DNA from: Streptomyces asiaticus | GTDB lineage: Bacteria; Actinomycetota; Actinomycetes; Streptomycetales; Streptomycetaceae | DNA length: 64,000 bases | Reading direction: 5' to 3' | Assembly: GCF_018138715.1 (NCBI RefSeq) | Contig: NZ_JAGSHX010000006.1 | Span: 7,688,001-7,752,000 of the forward strand | In this document: one piece after another, positions 24,739-35,648 of the stretch | How positions within the stretch are numbered: the first letter of the stretch is position 1 | How the letters are laid out: the number at the start of each line of letters is the position of its first letter | The notes under the pieces: model-generated | What the model was told of the DNA's origin: nothing | What the model saw: the letters and a program-made list of their open reading frames with translations, nothing else | Database searches by the model: none | Made by a program: the position numbers and the translations under genes

Positions 24739-26301
24739 ATGTCCGGAGCCAGAGCGCTCCGCGGCCTCTGGGCCGCCCCCGTAGCCGTGCTCGCCCTCCT
24801 GGCCGGGAGCCTGGCCACGGCCGGGGCCACGTTCGCCGTACCGGCCGAGCGCCACGCGCCGGCCGCCGCCCTGTACGTGGCTCCGGGTGCGGATCCCAGC
24901 GGGGACGGCACCGCCGGGCAGCCGTTCGCGACGATCGACCAGGCGCAGTGGCCCGCGCACCAGCTCTCGGCCGATGCGGACGTCGTGGTCTACCTGGCCG
25001 GGGGGACCTACCGGTTGTCCAAGCCGCTGACCTTCGGCTCCGGCGACGGCGGCCAGAACGGCCACGCCATCACCTACCGGGCCGCGTCCGGGCAGCAGCC
25101 GGTCGTGACCGGTGCCCGCCCGGTGGTGAATTGGCAGGTACATGATCAGCCGACCAATATCTGGTCGGCCCACATCGGCATCGGCGTGAACACGCGCCAG
25201 TTGTACGTGAATGGCAAGGAGGCGCTGCGGGCGGCGATCCAGGTGCCCCGCTCCGCCTTCACCTTCACCCAGACCGGCCTGACCGTCACCGACCCCTCCC
25301 TCGACTACCTGGCCGGTCTCTCGGACAAGAGCCCCAACTCGTGGGGCTACGACACCATCAACGCGCCGTTCGCCGGCGGGACCATGTATGTGGAGAACAA
25401 CTACGCGTTCCTCAAGCAGGCCGGACAGTGGTACCTCGACTCGTCCACCGGCGATCTGTACTACCGGGCCCAGCCGGGGCAGAACCCCAACACCCTCGAT
25501 GTCGAACTGCCCCGATTGAAGAGCCTGCTCGGCATCAGCGGCAGCTACGGCTCACCGGCGACCGGTCTGGGATGCGCCGGCATCCGGTTCACGGGAACCT
25601 CCTGGCTCGGCCCGAGCGGATCCGACGGCTACGCGGACCAGCAGAGCGGCGCGCACATCACCGGGGCGCACGCGATGCCCGCCAACTGGCTGAGCACCTG
25701 CAAGTCGGGCTGTACGCAGTTCGAGGCCACCCGTGACCACTGGGTGCAGATGCCCGCGGCCGTACAGGTCTCCGCCGCCACCGGCATCACGTTCTCCGGC
25801 AACACGTTCTCCGAACTCGGGCAGGCCGGACTGGGCGTGGGCAACGACGGTGCCGCCGCGGCCTCCGGCACCGGACTCGGCGCGGGCGACATCACCATCA
25901 CCGATAACACGTTCACCGACATCGCCGGCAGTGGCATCCAGGGCGGCGGGATCCAGCCGGACGCGCACCACCCCGGCAACCCGCAGATGCAGCAGTTCGA
26001 GTTCGTGCCGGTCTCAGGCGGCTATGGGCAACTGCGGGCGCAGCACTCCGGACACGTCGTGGCGGTGTCGGGCGGCTCCACGGCCGCCGGTACGCCCAAC
26101 ATCGTGCAGCAGGCTCCGGACGGAACGGCCGGCACTCTGTGGCTGCCGGTACGACAGCCCGACGACTCGTACGCCTTCCAGAACAAGAACAGCGGTCTGT
26201 GCCTTGACGTCTACGGCGGCGGCAGCAGCCTCGGCCGGCAGCTCGACCAATGGCCCTGCAAGAACACCGTCGGCAGCAACCAGGACTTCACCCCCCGCTG
26301 A
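24739..26301 (+). CDS. Secreted right-handed beta-helix protein with CBM13, probably shortened
   Basis: This is a 520-residue secreted protein. After the signal peptide comes a polysaccharide-lyase/glycosidase-like beta-helix: ALYVAPGADPSGDGT and QPFATIDQAQ at the start, then GITFSGNTFSELGQ and DITITDNTFTDIAGSGI coils. The coils break off at HHPGNPQMQQ and the sequence passes directly into a ricin-type CBM13 (about 420-520; QNKNSGLCLDVYGG). Homologues I know of have many more coils at this point, so an in-frame deletion of the helix C-terminal half is likely and activity is doubtful. ATG 24739 is preferred to 24733 because GGAGG then lies six bases away. The substrate is unknown; arabinan or pectin would fit the neighbours. 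Confidence 0.7.
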   Translation: MSGARALRGLWAAPVAVLALLAGSLATAGATFAVPAERHAPAAALYVAPGADPSGDGTAGQPFATIDQAQWPAHQLSADADVVVYLAGGTYRLSKPLTFGSGDGGQNGHAITYRAASGQQPVVTGARPVVNWQVHDQPTNIWSAHIGIGVNTRQLYVNGKEALRAAIQVPRSAFTFTQTGLTVTDPSLDYLAGLSDKSPNSWGYDTINAPFAGGTMYVENNYAFLKQAGQWYLDSSTGDLYYRAQPGQNPNTLDVELPRLKSLLGISGSYGSPATGLGCAGIRFTGTSWLGPSGSDGYADQQSGAHITGAHAMPANWLSTCKSGCTQFEATRDHWVQMPAAVQVSAATGITFSGNTFSELGQAGLGVGNDGAAAASGTGLGAGDITITDNTFTDIAGSGIQGGGIQPDAHHPGNPQMQQFEFVPVSGGYGQLRAQHSGHVVAVSGGSTAAGTPNIVQQAPDGTAGTLWLPVRQPDDSYAFQNKNSGLCLDVYGGGSSLGRQLDQWPCKNTVGSNQDFTPR

Positions 26302-26367
26302 CCGGTCCGCGCCCGGCCCGGCGGCTCGTTCACCACATCCACCGTCCCGCACCAGTGAGGAAGGCTG

Positions 26368-27177
26368 ATGAAGAAGTACTGGCTCCCCTTGGCCGCGGCA
26401 CTGACGGCCGCGCTTGGCATGGGCGCCGCATTGCCCGCGACCGCCGTCACCACCACCGAGGCGCCTCGCCCCGCCGCGCGGGCCGCCGCGCCCGCCGGCT
26501 TGCGGCTGATGCCGTTGGGCAACTCGATCACCTGGGGCGTCGGCAGCCCGTCCGGGAATGGTTACCGGGGCTTCCTGTGGAACCGTCTGGCGGCCGAGGG
26601 ACACGCCGTGGACTTCGTCGGCTCGGGACGCAACGGGTCCATGTCCGACCCGGACAACGAAGGCCACTCCGGCTGGCGGATCGACCAGATAGCAGGAATC
26701 ACGGACTCCGTGCTGGCCCGCTACCGGCCGAACGTCGTCACCCTGGAAATCGGCACCAACGATCTCAACGGCAACTATCAGGTCCCGACCGCCCCCGACC
26801 GGCTCCGTGCACTCATCGACCAGATCACGAGGGACGCGCCCGACGCGACCGTCCTCGTCGGCACCCTGATCGTCTCCACCAGCGGTACCGAGGAGGCCCA
26901 CCGGCCCGCGTTCAACGCCAAGCTCCCCGGAATCGTCCAGGCCGAGCAGGCCGCCGGCAAGCACGTACGCCTGGTGGACATGAGCGCTCTGACTGCCGCG
27001 GATCTGTCCGACGCCCTGCACCCCAACGACAACGGCTACCGCAAGATGGCGGACGCCTTCAACGCGGGGGTCCAGGCCGCGGACGCGACGGGCTGGATCA
27101 AACCGCCCCGTCCCGTGCGTGGCCAGGTGCGGCATTCATCAGCGGCGGACCGCACTTCCGGTCTCCTGGCCAAGTGA
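26368..27177 (+). CDS. Secreted SGNH esterase, CE3 acetylxylan-esterase-like
   Basis: The 269-residue product has a signal peptide ending near AAARA-AP. The SGNH hydrolase fold shows block I PLGNSITWG (catalytic Ser; the usual GDS is GNS), NGYRGFLW, the EGHSGWRIDQI strand typical of carbohydrate esterase family 3, block III EIGTNDLN, and block V SDALHPNDNGY with the catalytic Asp and His. CE3 enzymes remove acetyl groups from xylan. ATG 26368 has GAGGAAGG upstream. The gene lies 66 bases after the beta-helix gene and in the same operon. The Gly-Asn-Ser variant of the GDS motif also occurs in active members. Confidence 0.82.
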   Translation: MKKYWLPLAAALTAALGMGAALPATAVTTTEAPRPAARAAAPAGLRLMPLGNSITWGVGSPSGNGYRGFLWNRLAAEGHAVDFVGSGRNGSMSDPDNEGHSGWRIDQIAGITDSVLARYRPNVVTLEIGTNDLNGNYQVPTAPDRLRALIDQITRDAPDATVLVGTLIVSTSGTEEAHRPAFNAKLPGIVQAEQAAGKHVRLVDMSALTAADLSDALHPNDNGYRKMADAFNAGVQAADATGWIKPPRPVRGQVRHSSAADRTSGLLAK

Positions 27178-27280
27178 ACCGGCGTACGTGAACGTCACCC
27201 GCCGCACCGGCACCCCGCCCGGCGGATGCGCCCCGGGAGTGGGCGCCTCCTTCCGCAACCCGGCCCAGGAGTGAGGAATC

Positions 27281-28933
27281 ATGCCCGTGTCCACTGCGAG
27301 AGCCAGGCGACGGTTGTCGCTGTCCCCGCGGATGTCCTTGCGCAGAACATTGACGCTCATCGTCTCGGTCGTGCTGCTCACCGCGGCCGTTCCCCTCGTC
27401 TCCCTCGGAACGGCGCAACCCGCCGCCGCACTCGGCAACGGGCTCGCGCTGACCCCGCAGATGGGTTTCAACGACTGGAACGCGTACGGCTGCAATGTCT
27501 CCGAGTCGCTCATCAAGTCCACCGCGCAGGCGATGCACACCAACGGCATGCAGGCGGCGGGCTACTCGTACGTCAACATCGACGACTGCTGGATGACCCA
27601 CAGCCGCGACTCCGGCGGCCGCCTGGTGCCGGACCCGGCCAAGTTCCCGGACGGCATCAAGGGCACCGCGGACTACGTGCACTCGCTGGGGCTGAAGCTG
27701 GGGATCTACGAGGACGCGGGCACCGCGACCTGCGCCGGGTATCCGGGCAGCCTGGGGCACGAGACCACGGACGCGCAGTCGTTCGCTTCCTGGGGCGTGG
27801 ACTATCTGAAGTACGACAACTGCAACAACACAGGGGCGCCCGCGCGGACCCGGTACACCGTGATGCGTGACGCCCTGGCGGCCACCGGCCGGCCGATCCT
27901 GTTCAGCCTGTGCAACTGGGGCCAGGAGAACGTGTGGACCTGGGGCGCGGGGGTGGGCAACAGCTGGCGCACCACCGGGGACATCAACGCCAGCTTCTCC
28001 AGCATGCTGTCGATCTTCCACAGCAACGTGGGGCTGGCCTCCTACGCCGGTCCCGGCCACTGGAACGATCCGGACATGCTGGAGGTCGGCAACGGCTCAC
28101 TGACGGCCACCGAGAGCCGCAGCGAGTTCAGCCTGTGGGCGGAGATGGCCGCGCCGCTGATCGCGGGCACCAACATCCCCTCGGCCAGTGCGGACACCCT
28201 GTCCACGCTGACCAACTCCCGGGTGATCGCGGTGGACCAGGATCCCCTGGGCAAGCAGGGCACCATGGTCTCCTCCTCGGGCGGCCTGGACGTGCTGGCC
28301 AAGCCGCTGGCCAATGGGGACGTGTCGGTCGCGCTGTTCAACGAGACGGGCTCGACGGCGACCATCACCACCACCGCGGCCGCGATCGGGAAGTCCGGCG
28401 CGTCCGCCTACGCGCTGACCGACCTGTGGTCGGGAGCGTCCTCGACCACCTCCGGCTCGATCAGCGCCTCGGTGCCGGCACACGGCACGGTGATGTACCG
28501 GGTCGCGGGCGGCACCAGTAGCGGCGGCGGCACCAGCGTGACCGGCGCGCTGCACGCGGTGGGTGCCGGCAAGTGCCTGGACGTACCGGACTCGACCACG
28601 ACCGCCGGCACCCAGGTGGAGATCTGGAGCTGCCACGGCGGGGACAACCAGATCTGGACGCACTCCACCTCCGACCAGCTCACCGTCTACTCCGGCAGCC
28701 GCCAGATGTGCCTGGACGCCTACGACAACCGGACCAGCCCCGGGACGAAGGTGGAGATCTGGTCGTGCAACGGCCAGACCAACCAGCAGTGGACGCTGAA
28801 CTCGAACGGCACGATCACCGGAGTCCAGTCCGGTCTGTGCCTGGACGTCGCCGGAGGGGCCACGGCTGACGGCACCCTCGCCGAGCTGTGGACCTGCAAC
28901 GGCAGCAGCAGCCAGCGCTGGACGCTGGGATGA
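27281..28933 (+). CDS. GH27 alpha-galactosidase or beta-L-arabinopyranosidase with CBM13
   Basis: The 550-residue secreted enzyme has a signal peptide up to about 50, then the GH27 barrel beginning LALTPQMGFNDWNAYGC. YVNIDDCWM binds the sugar, YLKYDNC holds the nucleophile (Asp179) and GHWNDPDM the acid/base region (about 263). A beta-sandwich and a C-terminal CBM13 (about 420-550, QIWT/QQWT/QRWT repeats) follow. GH27 covers alpha-galactosidases and a Streptomyces beta-L-arabinopyranosidase with the same CBM13 layout. In a cluster with two arabinofuranosidases the latter activity deserves testing. AGGAG precedes ATG 27281. It looks complete. Confidence 0.88.
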   Translation: MPVSTARARRRLSLSPRMSLRRTLTLIVSVVLLTAAVPLVSLGTAQPAAALGNGLALTPQMGFNDWNAYGCNVSESLIKSTAQAMHTNGMQAAGYSYVNIDDCWMTHSRDSGGRLVPDPAKFPDGIKGTADYVHSLGLKLGIYEDAGTATCAGYPGSLGHETTDAQSFASWGVDYLKYDNCNNTGAPARTRYTVMRDALAATGRPILFSLCNWGQENVWTWGAGVGNSWRTTGDINASFSSMLSIFHSNVGLASYAGPGHWNDPDMLEVGNGSLTATESRSEFSLWAEMAAPLIAGTNIPSASADTLSTLTNSRVIAVDQDPLGKQGTMVSSSGGLDVLAKPLANGDVSVALFNETGSTATITTTAAAIGKSGASAYALTDLWSGASSTTSGSISASVPAHGTVMYRVAGGTSSGGGTSVTGALHAVGAGKCLDVPDSTTTAGTQVEIWSCHGGDNQIWTHSTSDQLTVYSGSRQMCLDAYDNRTSPGTKVEIWSCNGQTNQQWTLNSNGTITGVQSGLCLDVAGGATADGTLAELWTCNGSSSQRWTLG

Positions 28934-29072
28934 GTCCCCCTCCGGCGCCTCGGCCCAGCACCGGCCGGGCCCTCCCGCGGGGCCTGCCCGCCACGGACAG
29001 CCGGGGCCTCCGCACCGACCACTGGCAGCTTCGGCGCCGCCGTGGGGCGGCACCGCCACAGAGGAGGTCGCC

Positions 29073-30605
29073 ATGATCGAACCAGCCGCCCATCCCCGGC
29101 GAAGGAGAGGGAAAGCCGTACTCCTTGTCGCCCTGGCGATGGCCCTGGCCGCGTTCGGCGCGCCAGCGTTCGCCACATCATCGCACCCCCGGACCACCGC
29201 CACCATCCACCCGGCGGCCCACCGCGCGGCGGACGCGTCGCTTCCGTGTGACATCTACGCCGCGGGCGGTACGCCGTGTGTGACGGCGCACTCCACCACC
29301 AGGGCCCTCTTCGCGTCGTACAACGGGCCGCTGTACCAGATCCAGCGGTCCTCCGATCACAGCTACCGCGACATCGCGGTGCTCGGCGCGGGCGGATACG
29401 CCGACGCGGCTTCACAGGTCTCGTTCTGCTCGGGCACGTCGTGCACGATCACCAAGATCTACGACCAGACCACCGAGCACAACGACCTGCCCATCTCCTG
29501 GGGCGGCTTCTGGAAGGGCCCTGGCCCGGGCGGATCCGACGTCGGGGCGGACGCCATGGCCCTGCCGGTGACCGCGGCCGGCCACCAGGTCTTCGGCGTC
29601 AAGGTCAAGCAAGGTGTCGGCTACCGGATCGACCACGCGAAGGGTGTGGCCACCGGTTCCCAGCCCGAAGGCATCTACATGGTGACGTCGTCGAACTACA
29701 CCAACCAGTGGTGCTGCTTCGACTACGGCAGCGGGGAGAACTCCCACACCGACACCGGCAACGCCACCATGAACGCCATCTACTGGGGCAACGCCTGCTG
29801 GTTCAACGGGTGCACCGGCAACGGCCCGTGGGTCGAAGCCGATCTGGAGAACGGCATGTACCACACCAACACCGGCTCCAACAAAGACCCCAACAACACC
29901 GGTGTGCACTACCCGTTTGTCAGCGCGTGGCTGAAGAACAACGGCACCAGCAACTTCACCCTCAAATACGGCAACGGCAGTAGCGGCGGCCTGACCACCA
30001 CCTTCTCCGGTCCCCTGCCGGGCGGTTACTCACCGATGAAGCTCGACAGTTCGGTCCTGCTCGGCACCGGGGGCGACAACAGTGTCTCGGGTACCGGCGA
30101 GTTCTTCGAAGGCGCGATGACGGCGGGCTACCCCTCCGACGCCACCGAGAACGCCGTGCAGGCCGCCATCACCGCCGCCGGCTACGGGGTGGGCGGCGGC
30201 GGTGGCAACACGACGGGTGCGCTGCGCGCGGTGGGTGCGGACAGGTGCCTGGAGGTGCCGGGCGCGTCCACGACGCCGGGTACGCAGACCCAGATCCGCG
30301 ACTGCGCCGGCGCGGCGAACCAGACCTGGTCGAAGACGGCCTCCCAGGAGCTCACCGTGTACTCCGGCGGCAGCCGGCTGTGCCTGGATGCCTCCGGCCG
30401 GGGGACCGGCCCCGGCACCAAGGTCATCACCTGGGCCTGCAACGGCCAGACCAACCAGCAGTGGAACCTCAACGCGGACGGCACCGTCACCAACGCCCAG
30501 TCCGGCCTGTGCCTGGACGTGACCGGCGCCGCCACCGCGAACGGCACCCCCGTCGAACTGTGGACCTGCAATGGGGGATCCAACCAGCAATGGTCACTGA
30601 GCTGA
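29073..30605 (+). CDS. GH54 alpha-L-arabinofuranosidase with CBM13 (second copy)
   Basis: This 510-residue paralogue of the 22905 product has a normal short signal peptide (to about 34) and a catalytic domain beginning PCDIYAAGGTPCVTAHSTTR. The vicinal cysteines are in WCCFDYGSGE, the predicted nucleophile Glu259 in ADLENG and the acid/base Asp335 in TGGDNSV. A C-terminal CBM13 (about 385-510) has NQTWS and two NQQW repeats. The two copies differ in the substrate-lining loop after the CC pair (TMEAIYFG versus TMNAIYWG), so they may prefer different linkages or chains. GGAGG lies upstream of ATG 29073. Confidence 0.92.
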   Translation: MIEPAAHPRRRRGKAVLLVALAMALAAFGAPAFATSSHPRTTATIHPAAHRAADASLPCDIYAAGGTPCVTAHSTTRALFASYNGPLYQIQRSSDHSYRDIAVLGAGGYADAASQVSFCSGTSCTITKIYDQTTEHNDLPISWGGFWKGPGPGGSDVGADAMALPVTAAGHQVFGVKVKQGVGYRIDHAKGVATGSQPEGIYMVTSSNYTNQWCCFDYGSGENSHTDTGNATMNAIYWGNACWFNGCTGNGPWVEADLENGMYHTNTGSNKDPNNTGVHYPFVSAWLKNNGTSNFTLKYGNGSSGGLTTTFSGPLPGGYSPMKLDSSVLLGTGGDNSVSGTGEFFEGAMTAGYPSDATENAVQAAITAAGYGVGGGGGNTTGALRAVGADRCLEVPGASTTPGTQTQIRDCAGAANQTWSKTASQELTVYSGGSRLCLDASGRGTGPGTKVITWACNGQTNQQWNLNADGTVTNAQSGLCLDVTGAATANGTPVELWTCNGGSNQQWSLS

Positions 30606-30751
30606 CCTTGTGAGAGAGCCGCGCTCGACACCGGGGCGGCATCCGACCGCCGCCCCGGCGGGCCACCGCGCCGCACCGCCCGAGCAGGGGAGCGGGACCC
30701 GTCCATGACGCGCGCCGCAGCCCAGCGGTGCCGAACCGGGAGGAGGATCGG

Positions 30752-32341
30752 ATGAGGACGAGAGCGAGGCCCGGTCGTCTGGCACTGACGGTCGGCATCG
30801 TCCTGGCGTTCGTGCTGTCATTGCTGTCGACGACCGCGAGCCGGGCCGCCGCGGGCGAGTCGCTGAGCGTGAATCTGGCATCGACGCGGGGACCGTCGAC
30901 CGGCGTGGGGGAGGGGTTCCTCTACGGCTTCAGCGAAGACGGCAGCCGGCCGGCGGACCAGTTCCTCCAGCCGCTGGGGATCAACGCCTTCCGCGGCGGC
31001 GGATGGTTCTCCGGCGGCTGGATCAGGGACGGCTACCAGTACGGCTCGGCCACCCGGGCCGACGTCGACTCGATCGTCGCGCAGGCGAAACGGCTCACCC
31101 GGCCGCCCTACCACGCGCAGTACCAGGTGCTGGTGAGCGACATCTACGGCGCGAACGGCGGCCAGCCGTCGAACACGAGGTACCCGTGCGACAACGGCGA
31201 CTGCTCCAACTGGGTTGGCTTCATCGACTCCACGGTGGGAGCGCTGCGGGCTTCGGGGCTCACGTTCTCCTACGACATCTGGAACGAGCCGGACATCTCC
31301 GCGTTCTGGACGCGGGGGGTCAACAGCGCCCAGTACTTCCAGATGTGGGACACCGCCTACCGGGAGATCCGGCGCACCGCCCCCGGGGCGCAGATCGTAG
31401 GGCCGTCCTTCGCGTTCACCCCGGAGCGCAACCCGGCTGAGTGGCGGACCGCCGGGGTGACCGCCTGGTACCTGGCGCGGTTCGCGCAGTCCGGGTACAC
31501 CAACGCGATGCGCGGCAACTGGGTGTGCTGCGTCACCCCGAACCTGACCGGAGTCCTGACCCAGAGCGGGGGCAGCTGGCAGCCGACCGGCAACTGGTGG
31601 GCACTTCGGGACTACGCCGACATGACCGGCACCGTGCACCGCATCCCCGACCAGGCGCCGCTCAGTGCGCCACAGACCGTATACGACCAGAATATGGGCA
31701 CCTCGGGCGGCTCGATCACCGTGCCGTTCACGTTCCAGGGCGAGCATGACGCGTTCTCCGTCTACCTGACACCGGCCTCTTCCGGCGGTGGCGCGGTCTA
31801 CGCCACCCGCCCCTGGGCCAGTTATGGCGAGGGCCCCACCAAGATGGGCGGAGGCTCGTTCAGCGGACCGGTGGCCGGCAAACCACAGGACGTCCGGTTC
31901 ACCCGCAGCCGGGACAACAAGGGCCTCTACGCCACCGCGCTGGGCTGGCAGGGCGGCACCATGACCATCGCGACGCTGAACTCGAACCAGATCAACCTCA
32001 GCAGCCTGACAGGCGCCACACTGCTCGACAACACCGCCGGCTCCTCCATAGACCTCGACCTCGGCAACGGCTACTACCGCATCATGAACCGCACCAACGG
32101 CATGGCCGCCGACAGTTGGGGCGATTCCGACAACGGCGCTCCTGCCCGGCAGGAGGCATGGAACGGAGGGGACAACCAGCAGTGGCAGCTGGGCAGCCTC
32201 GGCGGCAACCGCTACCAGATCGTCAATCGGGGCACCGGCACCGCCCTCGACGGCAGCGGCAGTACCACGGTCGGCTCGACCACGGTGATGTGGACACCGA
32301 ACTCCAGCACCAACAACGAATGGACCATCACCGGGGCCTGA
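30752..32341 (+). CDS. Mosaic secreted glycosidase: clan-A-like barrel, GH29-like tail, CBM13
   Basis: The open frame gives 529 residues but reads as a composite. Residues 1-230 form a signal peptide and half of a TIM-barrel glycosidase with the acid/base motif YDIWNEPDIS. Near NPAEWRT-AGVTAWYL the second half with the nucleophile seems to be missing, and near DMTGT-VHRIPD another stretch is gone. About 350-430 (SYGEGPTKMGGGSF, VRFTRSRDNKGLYATALGW) looks like the C-terminal domain of a GH29 alpha-L-fucosidase. The end is a CBM13 (NRTNGMAADSWGDSDN). Two or more genes have been joined in frame. Expression is possible, since GGGAGGAGG precedes ATG 30752, but glycosidase activity is doubtful. Confidence 0.65.
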   Translation: MRTRARPGRLALTVGIVLAFVLSLLSTTASRAAAGESLSVNLASTRGPSTGVGEGFLYGFSEDGSRPADQFLQPLGINAFRGGGWFSGGWIRDGYQYGSATRADVDSIVAQAKRLTRPPYHAQYQVLVSDIYGANGGQPSNTRYPCDNGDCSNWVGFIDSTVGALRASGLTFSYDIWNEPDISAFWTRGVNSAQYFQMWDTAYREIRRTAPGAQIVGPSFAFTPERNPAEWRTAGVTAWYLARFAQSGYTNAMRGNWVCCVTPNLTGVLTQSGGSWQPTGNWWALRDYADMTGTVHRIPDQAPLSAPQTVYDQNMGTSGGSITVPFTFQGEHDAFSVYLTPASSGGGAVYATRPWASYGEGPTKMGGGSFSGPVAGKPQDVRFTRSRDNKGLYATALGWQGGTMTIATLNSNQINLSSLTGATLLDNTAGSSIDLDLGNGYYRIMNRTNGMAADSWGDSDNGAPARQEAWNGGDNQQWQLGSLGGNRYQIVNRGTGTALDGSGSTTVGSTTVMWTPNSSTNNEWTITGA

Positions 32342-33709
<1,368 letters not shown>

Positions 33710-33763
33710 CACGCCGGGCCGGGCAGGGGCATCGTGCGGGCCTGGCGCCGCCCTCGAGCCTGA

Positions 33764-33800
33764 GGTTGCTTGGAGGGGACTGAACTCCCTCCAGGCAACC
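33764..33800 (+). terminator. Cluster terminator
   Basis: GGTTGCTTGGAGGG and CCCTCCAGGCAACC pair over 14 bases with one mismatch around a 9-base loop, 55 bases after the CE1 stop. It is a good terminator for the 22905-33709 run. Confidence 0.65.
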
Positions 33801-34761
33801 CACGTGGCCCCTCCGGAAGAGGCCCAGCTTCTTCGGCGAGTAGCTCACCAGCAGGTCCTTCGTCTGCTGGTGGTACACGTGCTACGGGCCCGGATCATGA
33901 AAGTGGACGAATGCGCCGGTGTGGCGTCGTGTCGTTCAGGGTCTGCTGTTCGGCGCGGCCGTCGCTCATCACTTCGATGAAGCCGGGGGGCGGCTCTGCC
34001 CGTAGAGACTGGAAGAACACCGGCTTGCGGCGCAGTGAGGCGGACAGGGCCTGCGCCGGGGGCCGCCGCGGCCCTTGCCGCTCAGGTGTGCTCGGGAGCG
34101 GTGGCGGTGGCTGTATCGGTGGCGGAGAGGCCGTCGGGGCTCCCACGATCCCCGGAAGTCGCCTGCACTCCGGCAGATGCTCTGGCCACCATTACGCCAG
34201 CCTTCGTCGAACCGGGGGCTGTGTACTCGGCTCCCGGCGTGCTGCGTCCCGAACCCCGCTCAGGTCGCCCGGCTGCTTGCCGCGGTCGAGGTCGCGGCCC
34301 GGGCGACGGCCGTGTAACGCCGCCAGTTGACGCAAGGTGGTCCACGGCCCACGAGTACAGGGCGCACCTGTGTGAATTGGTGCGCTTATCGCATGAACAG
34401 ATCTCGGTTTGATGCTGGACACGGATCCGTTGGTGCTTCGACACTCTCGCGTAACACCTCGGTCTGTCCCAACCAGCCCCGCCCACCGCCGCCGAGGGCC
34501 GTCCCCGAGAAAGCGAGCGCCGCCATGCTGGCAGCCCTGGGCTCAGCCACCACCCTCGTCATGACCGTCGGTGCACTGGTGGCCGGTGCTTTCTCCTTGT
34601 GACCGGCGTCCCGGGCCCGAGCGGAGCCTCCGTCGGCCGCGGACACCGCACGTGCCGTTCGGGCCCACAACGTGCCGCCTGCTTCCGGGAGTCCGGAGTC
34701 GGGCGCCGGGGCCACACAGAGGCACTTGGTCCGGGTGCCCCACCGACTGAGACGAGGACCC
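33801..34761. other. 960-base stretch without a supportable gene
   Basis: Several open frames exist on both strands but none has a plausible start plus protein-like sequence throughout. On the minus strand short pieces such as YHQQTKDLLVSYSPKKLGLF and PPGFIEVMSDGRAEQQ (near 33830-33980) look like worn coding sequence. On the plus strand the frame ending at 34602 finishes with a hydrophobic LAALGSATTLVMTVGALVAG. I read the region as decayed genes and cannot name them. Confidence 0.35.
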
Positions 34762-35400
34762 ATGAGAGGGATCACCAGAAGCACGGTGCTCACCGTCACG
34801 GCAGGTGCGGTCACGGCGCCGGCCGTGAGCACGGCGAACGCCTCGGCCGCCGACACCACGGCAGCGACATCCGAAGGACGGCGGGCGGCCTCCGGACCCC
34901 ATCCGGTCTCGCGAACGGACCTCGTCACGCGGGTGACGCCGAGGAACAATTGGCTGGTGACAGCCGTCGCCATCCAGTACTCGCATCGCATCGACTTACG
35001 CGGCGGGGTGACCCCGCCCACCGAGGCTGGTCCGTTCGCGAGCCGGAACAACGAGATCATCGCTCCCGTGGTCGACGAATTCGCCGCCGGTTCCTTCACC
35101 GACTCCGCGGGTTTGGAACCGGACTTCCGGCTGTACCGGCCCGAGGGATTCGTACGCAATCCTCAGACGCGCACGCGGTACCCGCTTGTCGTCACCCTGT
35201 ACGGCGGTGGCGAAGTCGCGGACAACAACATGACCCAGCCCACTTCCAACCGGATCGCGGTCACGTTCGCCAAGGGCGAAGCGACCCGAGGTGTTCGCGG
35301 CTGCCATGCCCACGGCCGGCTGGGGCGACGCGGCCGCCATGGAGAGGATCACGCAACGCGCTCGAGGCCGCCGGTGCACCGGTCAGCCGCGGAGAGTGGT
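34762..35400 (+). pseudogene. Secreted esterase/phospholipase-like gene, deleted and frameshifted
   Basis: ATG 34762 with GACGAGGACC upstream begins a signal-peptide protein (MRGITRSTVLTVTAGAVTAP). Its mature part includes FRLYRPEGFVRNPQTRTRYP and LVVTLYGGGEVADNNMTQ, as in secreted alpha/beta-hydrolase esterases. Around 35270 the frame is lost just where the catalytic Ser region is expected. The next recognisable piece, FAAAMPTAGWGDAAAMERIT, appears in another frame at about 35290-35350. The intervening segment with the nucleophile elbow has been deleted, so the gene is dead. It is probably part of the polysaccharide-degradation locus. Confidence 0.6.
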
Positions 35401-35648
35401 AGCCGGCCGCACGCGGCGGTCACCCACGGCCCCGGCAACTCCGGCAGCGTCGGCGCAGTCTCAGCCCCCGGCAATCCCCTATCAGGCAGGAATTCCGGTC
35501 GTTTCTTTTTCCTCCCGCGTAGTGAGAGTTCGCCGCCTGCTCTCGATGTATCTCCCGGAAGCCCGATTCGCCATCTCAATTCCGTCCATCAGAGACATGA
35601 ATTGTTCAGACTCAAATCGTCGAATACTTTCGTTGGTGAGGAGTCCGC

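Noticed and set aside
24743..24752. GAGCGCTC palindrome near the start of the beta-helix gene considered as a CebR/LacI operator
   Set aside because: It lies inside the first codons, lacks the flanking bases of the CebR site and is likely chance in GC-rich coding sequence.
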